DNA of 64,000 nucleotides from Valencia hispanica (taxonomy: Eukaryota; Chordata; Actinopteri; Cyprinodontiformes; Valenciidae), in the NCBI GenBank assembly GCA_963556495.2, contig OY747706.1, forward strand, positions 58,833,630 through 58,897,629. Reading direction: 5' to 3'. The position numbers and the translations under genes are program-made. This document shows positions 10,311 through 22,714 of the stretch, piece by piece (position 1 is the first letter of the stretch; every line of letters starts with the position of its first letter). Under the pieces are notes generated by a model, which was not told the origin of the DNA, did no database searches, and saw only the letters and a list, made by a program, of their open reading frames with translations.

Positions 10311-12250
10311 AAAAAAATCCAAAACAATCATAGATCAACATCTAAAACTGGAAAAGCTTGTTATTCACGCAGGATCAACTGATGTAGCCAAAAAAAGAGT
10401 CAGAGATTCTAAAGAGAGGTTTCTCTGATCTGCTACAAAGACTTGATGGACCTAACATGAACATCTCCATCTTCCCTGTAGGGAATGATTAAAGATACAG
10501 TCGACTTTGCATGCTCAATAAATGGTTGAAGAGACAATCAGTTGAAAAATCAATCTCATGTATTAATCATTTAAATATAGATTTTCCTTGAACAGATGCT
10601 TGGCACATCCAAATATGTTATTTCAACAAAACTGAACTGAGACTGCTGACCTCAAATGTGTTGTTTTGTGAATCAGAAAGCTAAACACTTGATAAAGCAC
10701 CCGAGGGCTGACCTTAAAGGACGGCCAATGGATACTATAGAAGAAGAAACACTTCCCCAAACCCAACACGCCACCAGCCCAGACAGATGCACGACCCGCA
10801 GAGATTGACAGAGAACAAACACTTCCTACCTTTTCTATGACCGCACCAGCAGCGAGCAAATACATACAGCACTCACCACAGCGTTCTTCAAGTATTATCA
10901 ATGTCATTCGACTCATCTAAACCAAATGACTCTCCATTTAAAAATGTATCCGATAGACTGAAGGCACAAATTAGAATTGGGACACAACGGACACCGAAAC
11001 TTGGACTACATCAGGCCTCTGGGACTAACACTGGATGTACTCCACCCATGCCCCAACTGGTAATAACAGACATCTGATATAGAGGGGGACCGGACAGTAA
11101 TTCTAATTCCATCGTCTCCCAGAAGTTGCCCGGCCTTCCTGAGATTAGTATTCCAGTGCTTATAAGCAGCAGAAAACAAAAAACTAAAGCCAAACGCTCT
11201 CATATTAAACCAAATTCTCAAATTGATCACCTGTCACAAGGTTTAGCTACCCATCATCAAACCACTTTAATTAGTTTTATTATACATTAGGTCTCTATCA
11301 GGAAAGTCGTTTCTAATCAATGAATTCATCAATGAACATAATGTACATGGCCTTTTTTTAATAAAAAACCTGGCTAGACGTAAATAATGAAACATCTGCA
11401 TTGATAGAATCTACAATTTTATAAGCAAGAGCAGGAAACACAGATGAGGTGGAGGCATAGGCACAATTTTTCATTATTCAATGAACTTTATAGAAGTATC
11501 ACTGGGAACATTTGACTCTTTTGAATACCTAGCCACCCAGGTAAATGAGCCTAACAAAGCCTTATTTCTAAGTTTATATAAACCACCAAAACGTAACTAA
11601 CTTCTTTAATGATTTCAGTGACCTTCTTTCCGTAATATGTATCGATTATGACCAATTAATCATTGTGGGGGACTTCAACATCCATACTGACAACCCCCAA
11701 GATAGACTAGCAAAAACATTAGGGGACACTCTTCATAACTTCGGCCTGACCCAGCCTGTCAAACAACCAACACACAAACTGACAATTTCTGTGTTTACTT
11801 TTAAAGTACCATCTCTGCTCAACTATCTAGCCACAGTCAGACCACTGCAAAAAAGCATTTTCTCAGGGACAGTTCAGTTGAAATCTTTAAATGTTTATAC
11901 CCTCCCAGCAAATCCCCCTGATTTCCCAACTCCAACTCCGTAAACAAGCTGGTAGATAATTTCCAGCAAAAATCTCAGATATCATTGATTCCATTGCCCA
12001 AACTAAAGTTATAGTAGTCTCAGGTAGAAACAAGTCACTGTGGACAAGCGATTCACTGGTACGTAGTGAAAAAAGTGTTGACGAGCTGAGAGAAAATGGC
12101 AGAAAACTCAACTCCAGGTTCACTGTGAGTTCTTCAAAGAGAGACTGAAAGGATATCAGTTAACTTTAAAAGATGTTAGGGAAACTTTCTTCTCGGACAT
12201 TAACAGAAACATTAATAATACACAGACTCTGTTTGCAACAGTGGAAAAAC
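10311..12250 (+). pseudogene. L2 esterase-endonuclease segment
   Basis: This starts with the tail of an SGNH-type esterase domain (LVIHAGSTDVAKK, about 10351-10390, corresponding to VVIDAGTNDIYKQ in the 55-kb copy). The endonuclease follows, with the catalytic-region motif IIVGDFNIHTDNPQDRLAK (11655-11715) and NFGLTQPVKQPTHKL (11740-11780). The part between (10440-11640) is frame-broken. It ends at the Tc1 target TA. Confidence 0.7.
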
Positions 12251-14154
12251 TACATTCATGGCCAAAATGGTTGGCACCTGTTGTAAATATTTTTATTAGT
12301 TAAATGCATTAAACACATAATTGAGTTTATATGTCTCACATCTGTGTGAAGAAAAAGCTGCACTCAAAAGGCTTATTATTAAAGGGCACTGAGGGGGTGT
12401 AGTGTATGTTGCAGAACTTGCAAAACAGGAACCGTGCCAGCCACAGAATCTTCCCATGTGACCCAAGGTTAAAGGATGAAACGGCAAACCACATGGGAAG
12501 GTTTGCAAGAGGAAGAAAAAGGAGGATAATAGCAACAGAATGATTAACCAAAAAGAAATTGTGATATTATTGAATACTCCTCCAGAAGGAATAAAAACAA
12601 GACTGCGCCTCCAAACAGAATATGACACATTGACTACGGACAAAGCCACATATCTACTCACAAAGGCTCGTTTCAATATTTATGATTCTGGGGATAAGGC
12701 CGGTAAACTCTTGGCACAGCAAGCCCGCCAAGCTGCCTCTTCCCGCCTCATTCCTAAAGTTCAGGATAAAATGGGCGAGATGGTAACTATCCATTCAGAG
12801 ATTAATGATGTCTTTAAACAGTACTATAGTGATTTATATTGCTCTGAAAATTATGTACTTACCCCAAAACCTGAGACCTTCTTTGAGGGTCTTTTATTTC
12901 CCTCTATCCCTCCTGAGATTAACCCATCTCTGGCTAAAGAAATTTCATTTTCAGAATTCTTACAAGCTATTAAATCATTGAAAAACAATAAAACTCCTGG
13001 GCCAGATGGCTTTACCTCAGATTTCTATAAAAAGTTTGCGCTTGAATTGTCACCGTTACTCCAAGACATGTTTAACGAATCTTTTGCTTCTGGACAGCTC
13101 CATCCCACTTTACGACAAGCAGCAATCACACTTATTCCTAAAAAAGGCAAAGACCCACTACAGTGCTCCTCGTACCGCCCTATCTCGTTGTTAAATGTAG
13201 ACTATAAAATTCTCTTCAAAACATTAGCTACCAGACTAGAAACATTATTGCCACAAATAATATCTAATGATCAGACAGGCTTTATTCTAAATAGACATTC
13301 TAGCTCCAACTTAAGAAGATCCTTAATATCGTGTATTCCTCTTCAACATCCCTCCCTGAACGGGTGATCTCGTCGGATGCCGAAAAAGCATTCGATTGAG
13401 TTGAGTGGAACTATTTGTTCTCTGCGCTAAAACGTTTCGGATTTGAAGATGGCTTTACATCCTGGATTAAACTTTTATATGCTCACCTCTTGGCCGCCGT
13501 AATTACTAATGGTCATCAGTCAGAATACTTTCCACTAGGTAGGGGCACTCGCCAAGGCTGTCCACTCTCTCCCTTCCTTTTTGCTATCTCAATTGAGCCA
13601 TTGACCATCGCCCTTCGGCAATCTAAGGATTTCTCAGGGATAGTATGAGGCGGACTAACTCATAAAGTATCTCTCTATGCTGACGGCTTACTACTTTACA
13701 CATCCAACCCTGTCAATTCAGTGCCCTCAATTGTCCACACCCTTCACCAGTTTGGAAAAATATCTGGATACAAAATTAACCTTTCTAAGAGTGAAATGTT
13801 TCCTATTTATCAAGCTGCCTGTCAAATTTCCCCATCTCACTTTCCATTTAAAGTAGTCAAGAAAAGATTTAAATATCTTGGAGTAGAAATCACTTCCATA
13901 TTCCCTCTGCTTTTTACCAAGAACTTCGGGGCACTTTTTGAAAAATGCAAGAGTGATAAGACGAGATGGTCAGGCCTACCTCTCTCCATAGCTGGCCAAA
14001 TCAACCTTATTAAAATGATGGTGTTACCGAAATTTCTTTATCTTTTTCAAAACCTTCCCATCCTAATTAGAATTTTTTTTTTTTTTACTCTGTACCAAAG
14101 CATTGGTGCCTTTATCTGGAATGGTAATCCACACAGGATTAAAAGGCAGTCGCT

Positions 14155-15165
14155 TTAGCTTCCCTTAATTGGCTCCCTGTTAAATCCAGAATAGAATTTA
14201 AGATCCTTCTTCTTACATACAAAGTGCTTAATAATCAAGCTCCATCATACATCAGAGATCTAATTGTTTCCCAACAGAGCACTTCGCTCTCAGACTGTAG
14301 GTTTACTTGTAGTTCCTAGGATTTCTAAAAGTAGAATGGGAGGCAGATCTTTTAGTTATCAGGCTCCTCTCCTGTGGAACCAGCTCCCAGCTTTGGTCCG
14401 TGAGGCAGACACTCTGTTTACTTTTAAGGCTAGGCTTAAAACTTTCCTTTTTGATAAAGCTTATAGTTAGAGTGGCTTAGGTCATCCTGAGCTAGCTCTG
14501 TAGTTATGCTGCTATAGGCTTAGACTGCTGGAGGACAGACTTACCAATTTTCTTCACTCTGCTTCCTTTTCTACTACTACTTTCCAGTTGTATTACATTA
14601 CATTCTGTTATTTCGACTGTTAACTTTGTGTTCTCGCAGTGTTTTTCTCTCCATTGAAGATATACCTGGTCTGGTATCCTGCTTGGCTGCAAGGCCCTAA
14701 TGGACGGGAGGCATCGACTGGGATGGTGCTCCCAGTGGCTGAACATCCACTGTCCTGTTATCAACTTTTTACTTTCTGTAACATAGAGAGTACTCTTATA
14801 TTGGATCTTCTGTTCCTTCTGTGTCCCTGCTCTGTCTTCTCAAACCCCCAGACGGTCGTGGCAGATGGCCGCTCCTACTGAGCCTGGTTCTGTTGGAGGT
14901 TTCTTCCTGTTAAAGGGGAGTTTTTCCTCTCCACCGTCGCTACATGCTTGCTCAGTATGAGGGATTGCCGAAGGATTGCTGTGGTTGGAAAGTCTGCCCA
15001 ACCTCACGCCAATGACTGACGCAATCTGCTGGGATTCCTTAAATAGGAAACTTTTAACTGATTGGAATGCTTGTATAAATGTATTGAAATGACTTCTTGT
15101 TAAGTGCCTTGAGATGTTATCTGTTGTGAATTGACGCTATATAAATAAACTGAATTGAAACTGAA
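14155..15165 (+). mobile_element. L2 family B, 3' end fragment
   Basis: This has a short RT C-terminus (RALRSQTVGLLVVPRISKS and QAPLLWNQLPAL, 14276-14470), then a long 3' UTR ending TATATAAATAAACTGAATTG. The same 3' end recurs at 28815-29520 (minus) and 39252-39645. It differs from the L2 copies ending in TTGCC, so two L2 families are present. It splits the Tx1 ORF2 between FIWNGNPHRIKRQSL and LERPKELAGLALPN. Confidence 0.85.
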
Positions 15166-16077
15166 CTTGAAAGGCCTAAGGAGCTGGCTGGTCTGGCCTT
15201 GCCCAACTTTATTTATTATTATTGGGCCTGTAACATTCGGAAGATGTTGTTTTGGACAGAGAAATATCATCCTGACAGAAGTTAAGCCTGGCTACATCTT
15301 GAATCTGCAGGCTGCTCTGTACATCTTGGTTCCGTCATTTCTGCCCCATCTCCCCCGGCTCCACTAAATCAATTCTTTCCAAACCCAGTTGTCCTCAATT
15401 CAGTTAGAATTTGGTCACAGTTCAGAAAACATTTCAACCTAACAACAATGTCAATTTATTCTCCACTTGTTAATAACCACCACTTTCCACCTTCCACCTT
15501 GGACTCCGCTTTTAAAATCTGGAGGGCAAAAGGCATATCTGACATTTCCAATCTCTTTCTGCAAGGTAAATTTGGCTCATTTTCTCAACTTTCTGAGAAG
15601 TTTGACCTACCTAAATCTAATTTCTATAGGTATCTTCAAGTAAGACACTTTGTGCACAGCACCATTGTTTCCTTCCCAAATCTGCCCCTAGATAATGTAA
15701 TTGATAATCTTCTCTCCTTACCTCCACATAGAAGGGGCTTGATCTGTACTTTACCATCACATTTGCAATATCTCTCCTCAGTCCCTGCAAGGAACTAGAC
15801 AACTTTGGGAAGATGATCTTGGAATGGCAATGAGGGAGGATCAGTGGGAAACTGCATTAAATCTAATACACTCCTCTTCACCATGTGCCAGGCATAGACT
15901 GATTCAATTAAAAATAATTTTAAGAGTGCACTGGACTAGGTTCAAACTGGCCAAAGCTTTTTCTGATGTGCACCCCTTTTGTCCCCGGTGTAAAAGTCAA
16001 CCCGCTGATCACATCCACACGTTCTGGTCCTGCCCACACCTTAGAGCATTCTGGGAGGACATCTTTCAGGCCTATTC

Positions 16078-16600
16078 AGTAATTCAATTCAAATTCAATT
16101 CAATTCAAAATTACTTTATTAATCCCAAAGGGAAATTAAATGTTGTTGTAACTCATTATGCAAGTTCCTTCAAAGATTTGTTGTAGATGCTGATGGCTAT
16201 GGGTAGGGATGATCTCTTGTAGTGCTCTGCAGATCTGAAGAAGCCTCTGACTGAAGACGCTCTGTAGTTTTATGACAGTCTGATGTAGAGGATGCTCTGG
16301 ATCTATGGCGTCTTCTTTTCAACTCATCAGGGTTTTGTGGCTGTAGTTGAGGTATTATTTGAGCTTTTGTGATGTTAATCAGCTGCTGCCAGTTGTAAAC
16401 CACCTTGTTGCCATGGTTATGCATCATAACAAATGTCCAAAAATAAAAAGTATCAGCAAAAATCCTTCCAGCTGCACAGCATTCAAAACCAGAGAGAACG
16501 GTTGTCCACAAAAACAATGTTTCTACCAGAAATTGAAGAATTAAAGTTTTGAAAAAGAAAAAAATATGAACCAAAGTAACAGAGCTACTCCAACATGCTG
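16078..16600 (-). mobile_element. 3' end of another LINE, minus strand
   Basis: At 16078-16135 a TTCAA-rich tract and TTTATTAATCCCAAAGGGAA form the 3' tail of a fish LINE read on the minus strand. Upstream on that strand is a short C-terminal peptide (LQSVFSQRLLQICRALQEII, about 16270-16210). The remainder to 16600 is not assigned. The Tx1 frame stops at about 16078 and resumes near 16606. Confidence 0.6.
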
Positions 16601-17143
16601 CCACCTTGAGCGGCGCAATTGTAATGTGTGGTGTGAATATTTCTCCAAACCCAATATGTGCCATTTTTGGTTTCACTGATGAAACCCGTTCCCTTAAAGG
16701 CAAATTCCATGTTATCATAGCTTTTACTTCCCTTCTTGCTAGACATCAGATACTGTTCTTATGGAAGGAACAAACACCACCCACATTCAGTAGATGGATC
16801 ATAGACTCCATGTCATTCCTAAAACTCGAGAAGATCAGATACACTTTGAAAGGTTCTATTCAGAGTTTTGAGAGAGTCTGGAACTCCTTCCTCTCATACT
16901 ATGAGAATATTCGACACCCATTACAAGTAGACTAGTGAGTAGATGGCTCCCCCACCCCCTTTTTTTTCTTTTTCTTTTTTTGCGTGTTTGTATGTGTTTT
17001 AGTACTCGTGAAAGTACGGGATAGGCTGGCTGAGGGTGGGTTTTTTTTCTCTTCTGGGTGGGTGGTTTAAACATTGCATTTTTAATTTGTAATTGTAAGT
17101 TTATTGTCTTCAAAAGAAAATCAATAAAAAAAGTGTTAAAACC

Positions 17144-17155
17144 AGAAATTGTGAT
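17144..17155 (+). repeat. Right copy of the Tx1 target-site duplication
   Basis: AGAAATTGTGAT is identical to 12554-12565. It confirms that 12566-17143 entered as one target-primed insertion. Confidence 0.85.
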
Positions 17156-18400
17156 CTATGATGGGAGGAGCTGACTGTGAGCAGGGGACGGACCGCCCCT
17201 CCCCTGCAGGGCTGTAAGCTAAAATGCTACAATAAAAAAGGCAGTGCACACAAAGAAAAGACGAAGATAGAGGAGGCTAGACACAATCTACTCTTCCTGA
17301 CATATGCCATGTCTTTTGTGTTTTATTTCTGTAGACTGGCCGGACATCCAAAGAACCAGGAGGGAGAAGTGTTAGCAGTGGTTAGAGGCCTGCTGAAGTG
17401 ATCAGTCACTTAGTGACTGGATCTAGGCCTGGTTAAAGTCCAGACCAATTTTGGTTAGACTCCAGAATTGGAGACATAGCTCAGAGGGTCAGAGATAGTT
17501 CAATGGAAATCTTCTCTGACACAGCCCTGAAATTTTTCCAGAAAATCTAGTATTTCTCACAAGTATTGCATTAACACGTGTTTTGCTATACACATGTTTA
17601 TGCTCTTTTTGTGTATTGGAACAAAACAAAAACAGGAGGGAAAAAAGCAAATTTGACATAATGTCACACAGAACAAAATTATTGGCACCCTTTCAAAATT
17701 GTGGATAAATAAGATTGTTTCAAGCATGTGATCCTCCTTTAAACTCACCTGGGGCAAGTAACAGGTGTGGGCAAAATAAAAATAACACCTGAAAGCAGAT
17801 AAAATGGAAAGATGTTCACTTAGCATTGTGTGTCTTTGTGTGCCACACTAAGCATGGACAACAGAAAGAGGATAACAACTGTGTGAGGACCTGAGAACCA
17901 AAATTGTGGAAAACTATCAATGATCTCAAGGTTACGAGTCCATCTCCAGAGATCTAGATTCGCCTTTCGCCTTTGTCCACAGTGCGCAACATTATCAAGA
18001 AGTGTGCAACCCATGGCACTGAAGCTGATCTCCCTGGGTGTGGATGGAAAAGAAAAATTGATGAAAGGTTGCAATGCAGGATAGTCCGGATGGTGGATAA
18101 GCAGTCTCAAGTTCCAAAGAAATTTTAGCTGTCCTGCAGGCTCAGGTAAGGCAAGGCAAGGCAATTTTATTTGTATAGCACACTTTCAACAACAAGGTAA
18201 TTCAAGGGGCTTTCCATGATTAAGTGGTAAAATAAAAATAGCAGTAAAACATAGACAAAGCATTTAAAGTAAAAACAGCAATAAAGCAAGAAGCACACAT
18301 AGATTCATCAAAGCATTACAAAGTATATAATGTAAAAACAGCAGTAAAACAAGAAGAATACACACAACATGATACAACAAAGCATTAATCAAAGGCAACT

Positions 18401-19810
18401 CTAAACATACGTTTTTAGTTGTGATTTAAAAGAACTCATGGTTTCAGCAGCTTTGCAGTTTTCTGGAAGTTTGTTCCAGATTAGAGGAGCATAGAAACTG
18501 AAAGCCGCTTCTCCAAGTTTGGTTCTAATTCTAGGGATGTTGAGTAAACTGGAATTAGAGGACCTGAGTGGTCTGGGGGGTTGGTATAATAACAGCAGGT
18601 CTTCAACATATTTTGGTGCTAAGCCATTCAATGATTTATAAACTAGTAGAAGTATTTTGAAGTCTCTTCTCTGAGGTACAGGGAGCCAATGCAATGACTT
18701 TAGAACTGGGGTGATGTGCTCTACTTTCCTGGTTCTAGTGAGGACACAGCAGCAGCGTTCCGGATCAGTTGCAGCGGTCCAATTGACTTTTTAGGCAGAC
18801 CTGTTAAGATGCTGTTGCAGTAATCAATCCAACTAAAGATAAACGGATGGAGGAGTTTTTCGAAGTCCTGTTCCGACATTAGTCCTTTAATTCTAAAAAA
18901 TGTTCTTCAGTTGATTGAAGGCTGACCTTGTTATTGCCTTTATGTGACCCTGAAGGTTCAGGTCTGAGTCCATTACTATGCCTAGATTTCTGGCCTGATC
19001 AGTAGTTTCTAGCTGGATTAACTGAAGCTGTGTGCTGACTCTTGATCTTTCCTCTTTAGGTCCAAAAATAATTACCTCTGTTTTGTTTCTGTTCAGTTGG
19101 AGAAAGTTAAGGCACATCCATCCATTGATTTGCTCGATACATTTACTTAGGGTTTGGATGGGTTCAAAGTTGCCTGGTGACATCGTAATGTAGAGCTGAG
19201 TATCATCCGCATAGTTATGGTAGCTAATTTTATTGGTTGTTATAATCTGAGCTAGTGGAAGCATGTAGATATGAAATAAGAAGGGCCCCAGGATGGAGCT
19301 CTGGGGCACCCCACATGTGATTTCTGTTTGTTCTGATGAAAAGTTTCCTATTGAAACAAAGTAGTCCCTGTTCTTTAGGTAAGACTCGAACCAGCCAAGT
19401 ACTGTACCAGAGAGTCCAACCCAGCTCTCCAGACGTTCTAGTAATATATCATGATCAACAGTGTCAAATGCTGCACTGAGATCCAACAGAACCAGCATTG
19501 TGGTTCTACCACAGTCTGAATTTATGCGGATGTCATTGAAAACTTTGATGAGGGCAGTCTCAGTGCTGTGGTGAGCACGGAAGCCAGACTGAAAAACATC
19601 AAAGCGGGTGGTCATTGTTAGAAAGCTATTTAACTGCTGAAACACAGCTTTTTCTATAATTTTACTGATGAATGGAAGATTAGAAATTGGTCTGTAGTTC
19701 TGCATTAACATGTTGTCCAGATTCTTCTTTTTAGCAGTGGTTTAATAACTGCTGTTTTTAAAGCTTGGGGCAAGAGACCTGACAGGAGGGATAAGTTAAC
19801 TATTTGAATC
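18401..19810 (-). pseudogene. L2 reverse transcriptase (minus-strand copy)
   Basis: The RT is well preserved from IVNLSLLSG near 19795 through [18 protein letters not shown] (19711), [47 protein letters not shown] and the catalytic YADDTQLY (about 19225-19200), to LHWLPVPQRRDFKILLL and LIWNKLPE near 18470. A frameshift near 18895, more near 18750 and CGVPQSS (normally CGVPQGS) separate it from an active enzyme. It is the best reference for the deletion in copy 1. Confidence 0.9.
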
Positions 19811-20034
19811 ATTTATATTTTTAAAAAGGTGCTATTATAGAGTATTTTGTATCGCCGAATTGGCCGGAATGTTAGGGGACTACAACTGAATAGCCTGCAT
19901 TAGAATTAAACAAGATCAGGTGAAATGGAGGCTTTATATCTGTGAAGCAAAGCCGATACCAGCACCTTGCAAAGAAGCAGAAGCAAATAGTTGCAGTGCA
20001 GAAGAAGTCTTTAGCTACCTAATATACCGTTGAA

Positions 20035-20275
20035 TAACATTAGGCTATATATTATAGTTACACTTTATTCTATATTAAGCTTATGCTATATGATATTCTA
20101 TATAAGTTATATCATAGTTGTATCATTTTCAGTATTAGGCTTATGCTATATATTATACTATTGTCATATCATATTAGGCTATTTATTGTAGATGCACTCT
20201 ATTCTATATTGGGCTTTGGCTATATGATATTAAGTTATACCCTAGTAATATTATCTTCATGTTAAGCCTTCTACA
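20035..20275 (+). repeat. A/T-rich degenerate tandem array
   Basis: A motif like TTCTATATTAAGCTTATGC recurs with variations (ATTAGGCTTATGCTATATAT and similar) roughly every 45-75 bases. It contains only shadow frames. Confidence 0.55.
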
Positions 20276-20798
20276 ACATTAGACTTGGACTTTTTTGGGC
20301 ACATTTTTACACAAATTCATCCACGTTTTTCCTTCTTTTTTTTTTTTCAAGTGCCAATCCCAGATTTCTGACAAGCATGACCGCAATTGGATGAACAATT
20401 CAGGCTATCTACAGCACGCCCAATAAGAAGTGTACATATGTCCTGCTATGTTTTATACCATTTAATTGGACGACTAAGCTATGTCATTCGTTTCCTTATA
20501 TTTTATTGGGTGGGCACTGCCCACCCGTAAAACCAGCCCTGGCTTACATCTTCATGGGACGTCCTAAAATGTTTGTGTTGCCTGCACGGGCACTGTTGGT
20601 GAAGAAATGATCCTTGTGAAAAATATTTCATAGGACAGCTACTGGTAAAATACTGTAATTAAGATAAACAAGGCCTATCTGTTCCACGTTTACCACGGTC
20701 ATGATCATAAAAGAAGGGGGGAAAGCAGTCACATTCGTCCTGATTATGGTTAAATGTCGGCACTGTCAGATGAGCTCTGACAAGGTGCACCACCTTAA

Positions 20799-21238
20799 AG
20801 GAGCATGGGGCAGAATGAAGAAACAAAACTCACAAGCAAGCGGCCACTTGCACGGGAAAAACATACCTCTTCACAGTGACATACTTCTTTTTCTTAGTGC
20901 CACTTTTTAGTGGGCTGTGAGTCGTCCTTGGTCGTTTCCCAGTGGCAGAAGAATCCATTCTCACAATTGAATCAATGGAGGTCTGCGACCATTTTTCCTC
21001 CTCTTTTAAAGCTGTCGAGAACGCACACGCAGTGTCAATTGACGTCACACCGGTAGGACAGCGCGGGAAATTCGGGCCCCGAACTGCAGCACATTTTGCA
21101 GCACACAGCCAGTTTAAGAAAATGGAACCATACGTGGGTGGGCTCATTCTTTTTGGTTTATAATGCTTCATCACCAAACAACATTAAAAAACTGGACATG
21201 CATGTTTATTTTATTGACAAATCCTGCCCCATGTTCCT
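20799..21238. mobile_element. piggyBac-type MITE (440 bp) with TTAA duplication
   Basis: TTAA flanks the element at 20795-20798 and 21239-21242. The ends are AGGAGCATGGGGCAG and its counterpart AGGAACATGGGGCAGG in inverted orientation. It carries no transposase. The interior GACGTCAC and GGACAGCGCGGGAAA sequence is shared with 4500-4540. Confidence 0.75.
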
Positions 21239-21679
21239 TTAAATCAATGGGCTGTGTGAAGCAGATTGCACTAATCTAAATTAGCTAATAAATTAATTCA
21301 TTAATAAACGGTCAAAAACCTGATAATTTTTCCCAGGCCGATTATGGCTGGATGTGTAAAAAGAGTCAACATATAGTGCAGATTCAGCAAGCCACATGTG
21401 TGTCTTGACTGAATGACAAATAATTTACTTTAGAAAGCTAATTAACAAGAGAGATGTGGGGGGTCGCCCATTCATCTTAGCTAGTTTGGAGGGTAGCATT
21501 CTGGGATCTGTGCGTACACCTGTGGCGAGTCAGGTGGTCTTTAGATAACAAAAAGCAGGCTACGTAAATAATTGAGATTAACAGCTCACCTGTAATTTTT
21601 TTCTGTTTAAAAAATCTCATGGGCATGTTTGCACTTCTGTAATGCAGCTTTTGCCACTCTCTAGGCCATAAGGTGAACC

Positions 21680-22440
21680 CCGAAAATGTCCCGAAATGAA
21701 TCTCATTCCGACCTCTGGCAAACTCTACAAACTGTTTACTTCATAAAATACATACGTTCGCACTTAGTTAAAAAGTAAAAGTTCTCCTTCTGTAATGCCA
21801 CAGTTTTTTTATGATCAATGTTTTAATTCGGGACTAGTTTGTTTTCGCTGTAGTGAGAAAGCAGTGATACGGCTGCTACATACCCATTTTAGACTAATGC
21901 TGTTACATGCATTTAACTTCCATGAAACATGAACAGGACATGGATTTCATACTTACACTATGGAATACGTACGGGAACGCCTAACCGACAGTGAGTATGT
22001 CACTATGCAGTTGCAGTGTTACTGGTTCTGATTGAGTTATTTACAGATTTATTTGGATTGTGTTAGATTGCCCAGATTGGTGAAACAAATACTCACAAAT
22101 GATCTTTTGCATAAATGTTTATGTTCATACAGGTAATAGTTTACACAGGTGCTTGCTTAAGAACCACAAGTGTTAATAAAAAACATTCTTTCATTACATT
22201 GCAGTAATTAAATCCATCTCTTGGTCTAAAACGGGTACGTAGCAGCCATGTCACTCCTTTCTCACTATGGTGAAAACAAACTAGTCCCGAATTATAACGT
22301 CGATCATAAAAATACAGAAGAAGAACTTTTACTTTTGAACTCAGTGCGAACGTTAAGGTTTTATGAAGTAAACAGTTTTTGTAGATGCCAGAGGTCGGAA
22401 CAAGATGAAACGAAAACTGGGTTCACCTGGCCTATTCTAA
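21680..22440. repeat. Large imperfect inverted repeat
   Basis: About 200 bases at 21680-21890 reappear as reverse complement at 22229-22430, separated by about 340 bases. Shared landmarks are GAAAACAAACTAGTCCCGAA, TTTATGAAGTAAACAGTTT and GCCAGAGGTCGGAA. The right arm has an open frame of 66 codons (22248-22448) that the left arm does not keep open. No known family is recognised; it may be a foldback-type element or two opposed copies of one repeat. Confidence 0.75.
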
Positions 22441-22714
22441 GGCATTAACCAAAACAATGTTGCATCATTGCATTTCGTGCCCCTGTCCCTCGGATTTTAT
22501 TAGACTGTTTATTTTCGCTCAACATGCAAAGACCTAACATTTTCTGATGATGAATTTCATATACGCTAAGCCTATTTATGAGTTATATTTCCATACAATA
22601 TTTAATGTAAAATGGAAGGGATGGAGATGGAGGATGGGACTTTTACTGGTGGGACATTATATGTCAGATTTCTTCTAAGGGGAGCGAGGTCCCCCCCCAC
22701 TCCCCCTCAACTCG

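Larger units (their letters stand above)
12566..16925 (+). pseudogene. Tx1/L1-type ORF2 (reverse transcriptase), inactivated
   Basis: The RT part shows NNKTPGPDGFTSDFYKKF (12990-13035), YRPISLLNVDYKI (13175-13210), RGTRQGCPLSPFLFAI (13540-13590) and KYLGVEIT. The catalytic box reads YADGLLLY (13676-13699) where active elements have YADD or FADD, so the second metal-binding Asp is lost. There are also frameshifts near 13365 and a stop after SGIV (13648). After the first insert it continues with LAGLALPNFIYYYW (15185-15225). Later it carries a CPRCKSQPADHIHTFWSCP zinc-finger-like block (about 15980-16035). The C-terminal ICAIFGF and FLKLEKIRYTLKGS blocks follow the second insert (16655-16860). 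Confidence 0.85.
12566..17143 (+). mobile_element. Tx1/L1-group LINE, 5' truncated, with 12-bp target duplication
   Basis: The element is bordered by the identical 12-mer AGAAATTGTGAT at 12554-12565 and 17144-17155. It is truncated at its 5' end within ORF2 and ends in an A-rich tail (AAAATCAATAAAAAAAGTG). It is interrupted by an L2 fragment (14155-15165) and a minus-strand LINE end (16078-16600); the Tx1 frame resumes after each. Confidence 0.85.
12279..17525. mobile_element. Unidentified insert in the Tc1 terminal repeat, itself carrying a Tx1 LINE
   Basis: After removing the Tx1 element (12566-17143) about 670 bases remain (12279-12565 and 17156-17525). They begin TGTTGTAAAT and end near GACACA, with an AATAAAA motif near 17231, a layout that fits a solo LTR. 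The flanking 4-5 bases do not match convincingly, so the LTR reading is tentative. Confidence 0.35.
19811..22714. mobile_element. 2.9-kb composite insert inside the minus-strand L2
   Basis: Both borders cut the same L2 codon region; GAATCA at the left and GGATCA at the right may be a decayed target duplication. Inside are an A/T-rich repeat array (20035-20275), a TTAA-flanked MITE (20799-21238), an inverted repeat (21680-22440) and unassigned sequence. No transposase or RT is recognisable. A palindrome, TGGGTGGGCACTGCCCACCC, lies at about 20507-20526. Confidence 0.6.

Noticed and set aside
12279..17525. Confident solo-LTR call
   Set aside because: TG...CA ends are present but the flanking bases do not form a duplication.
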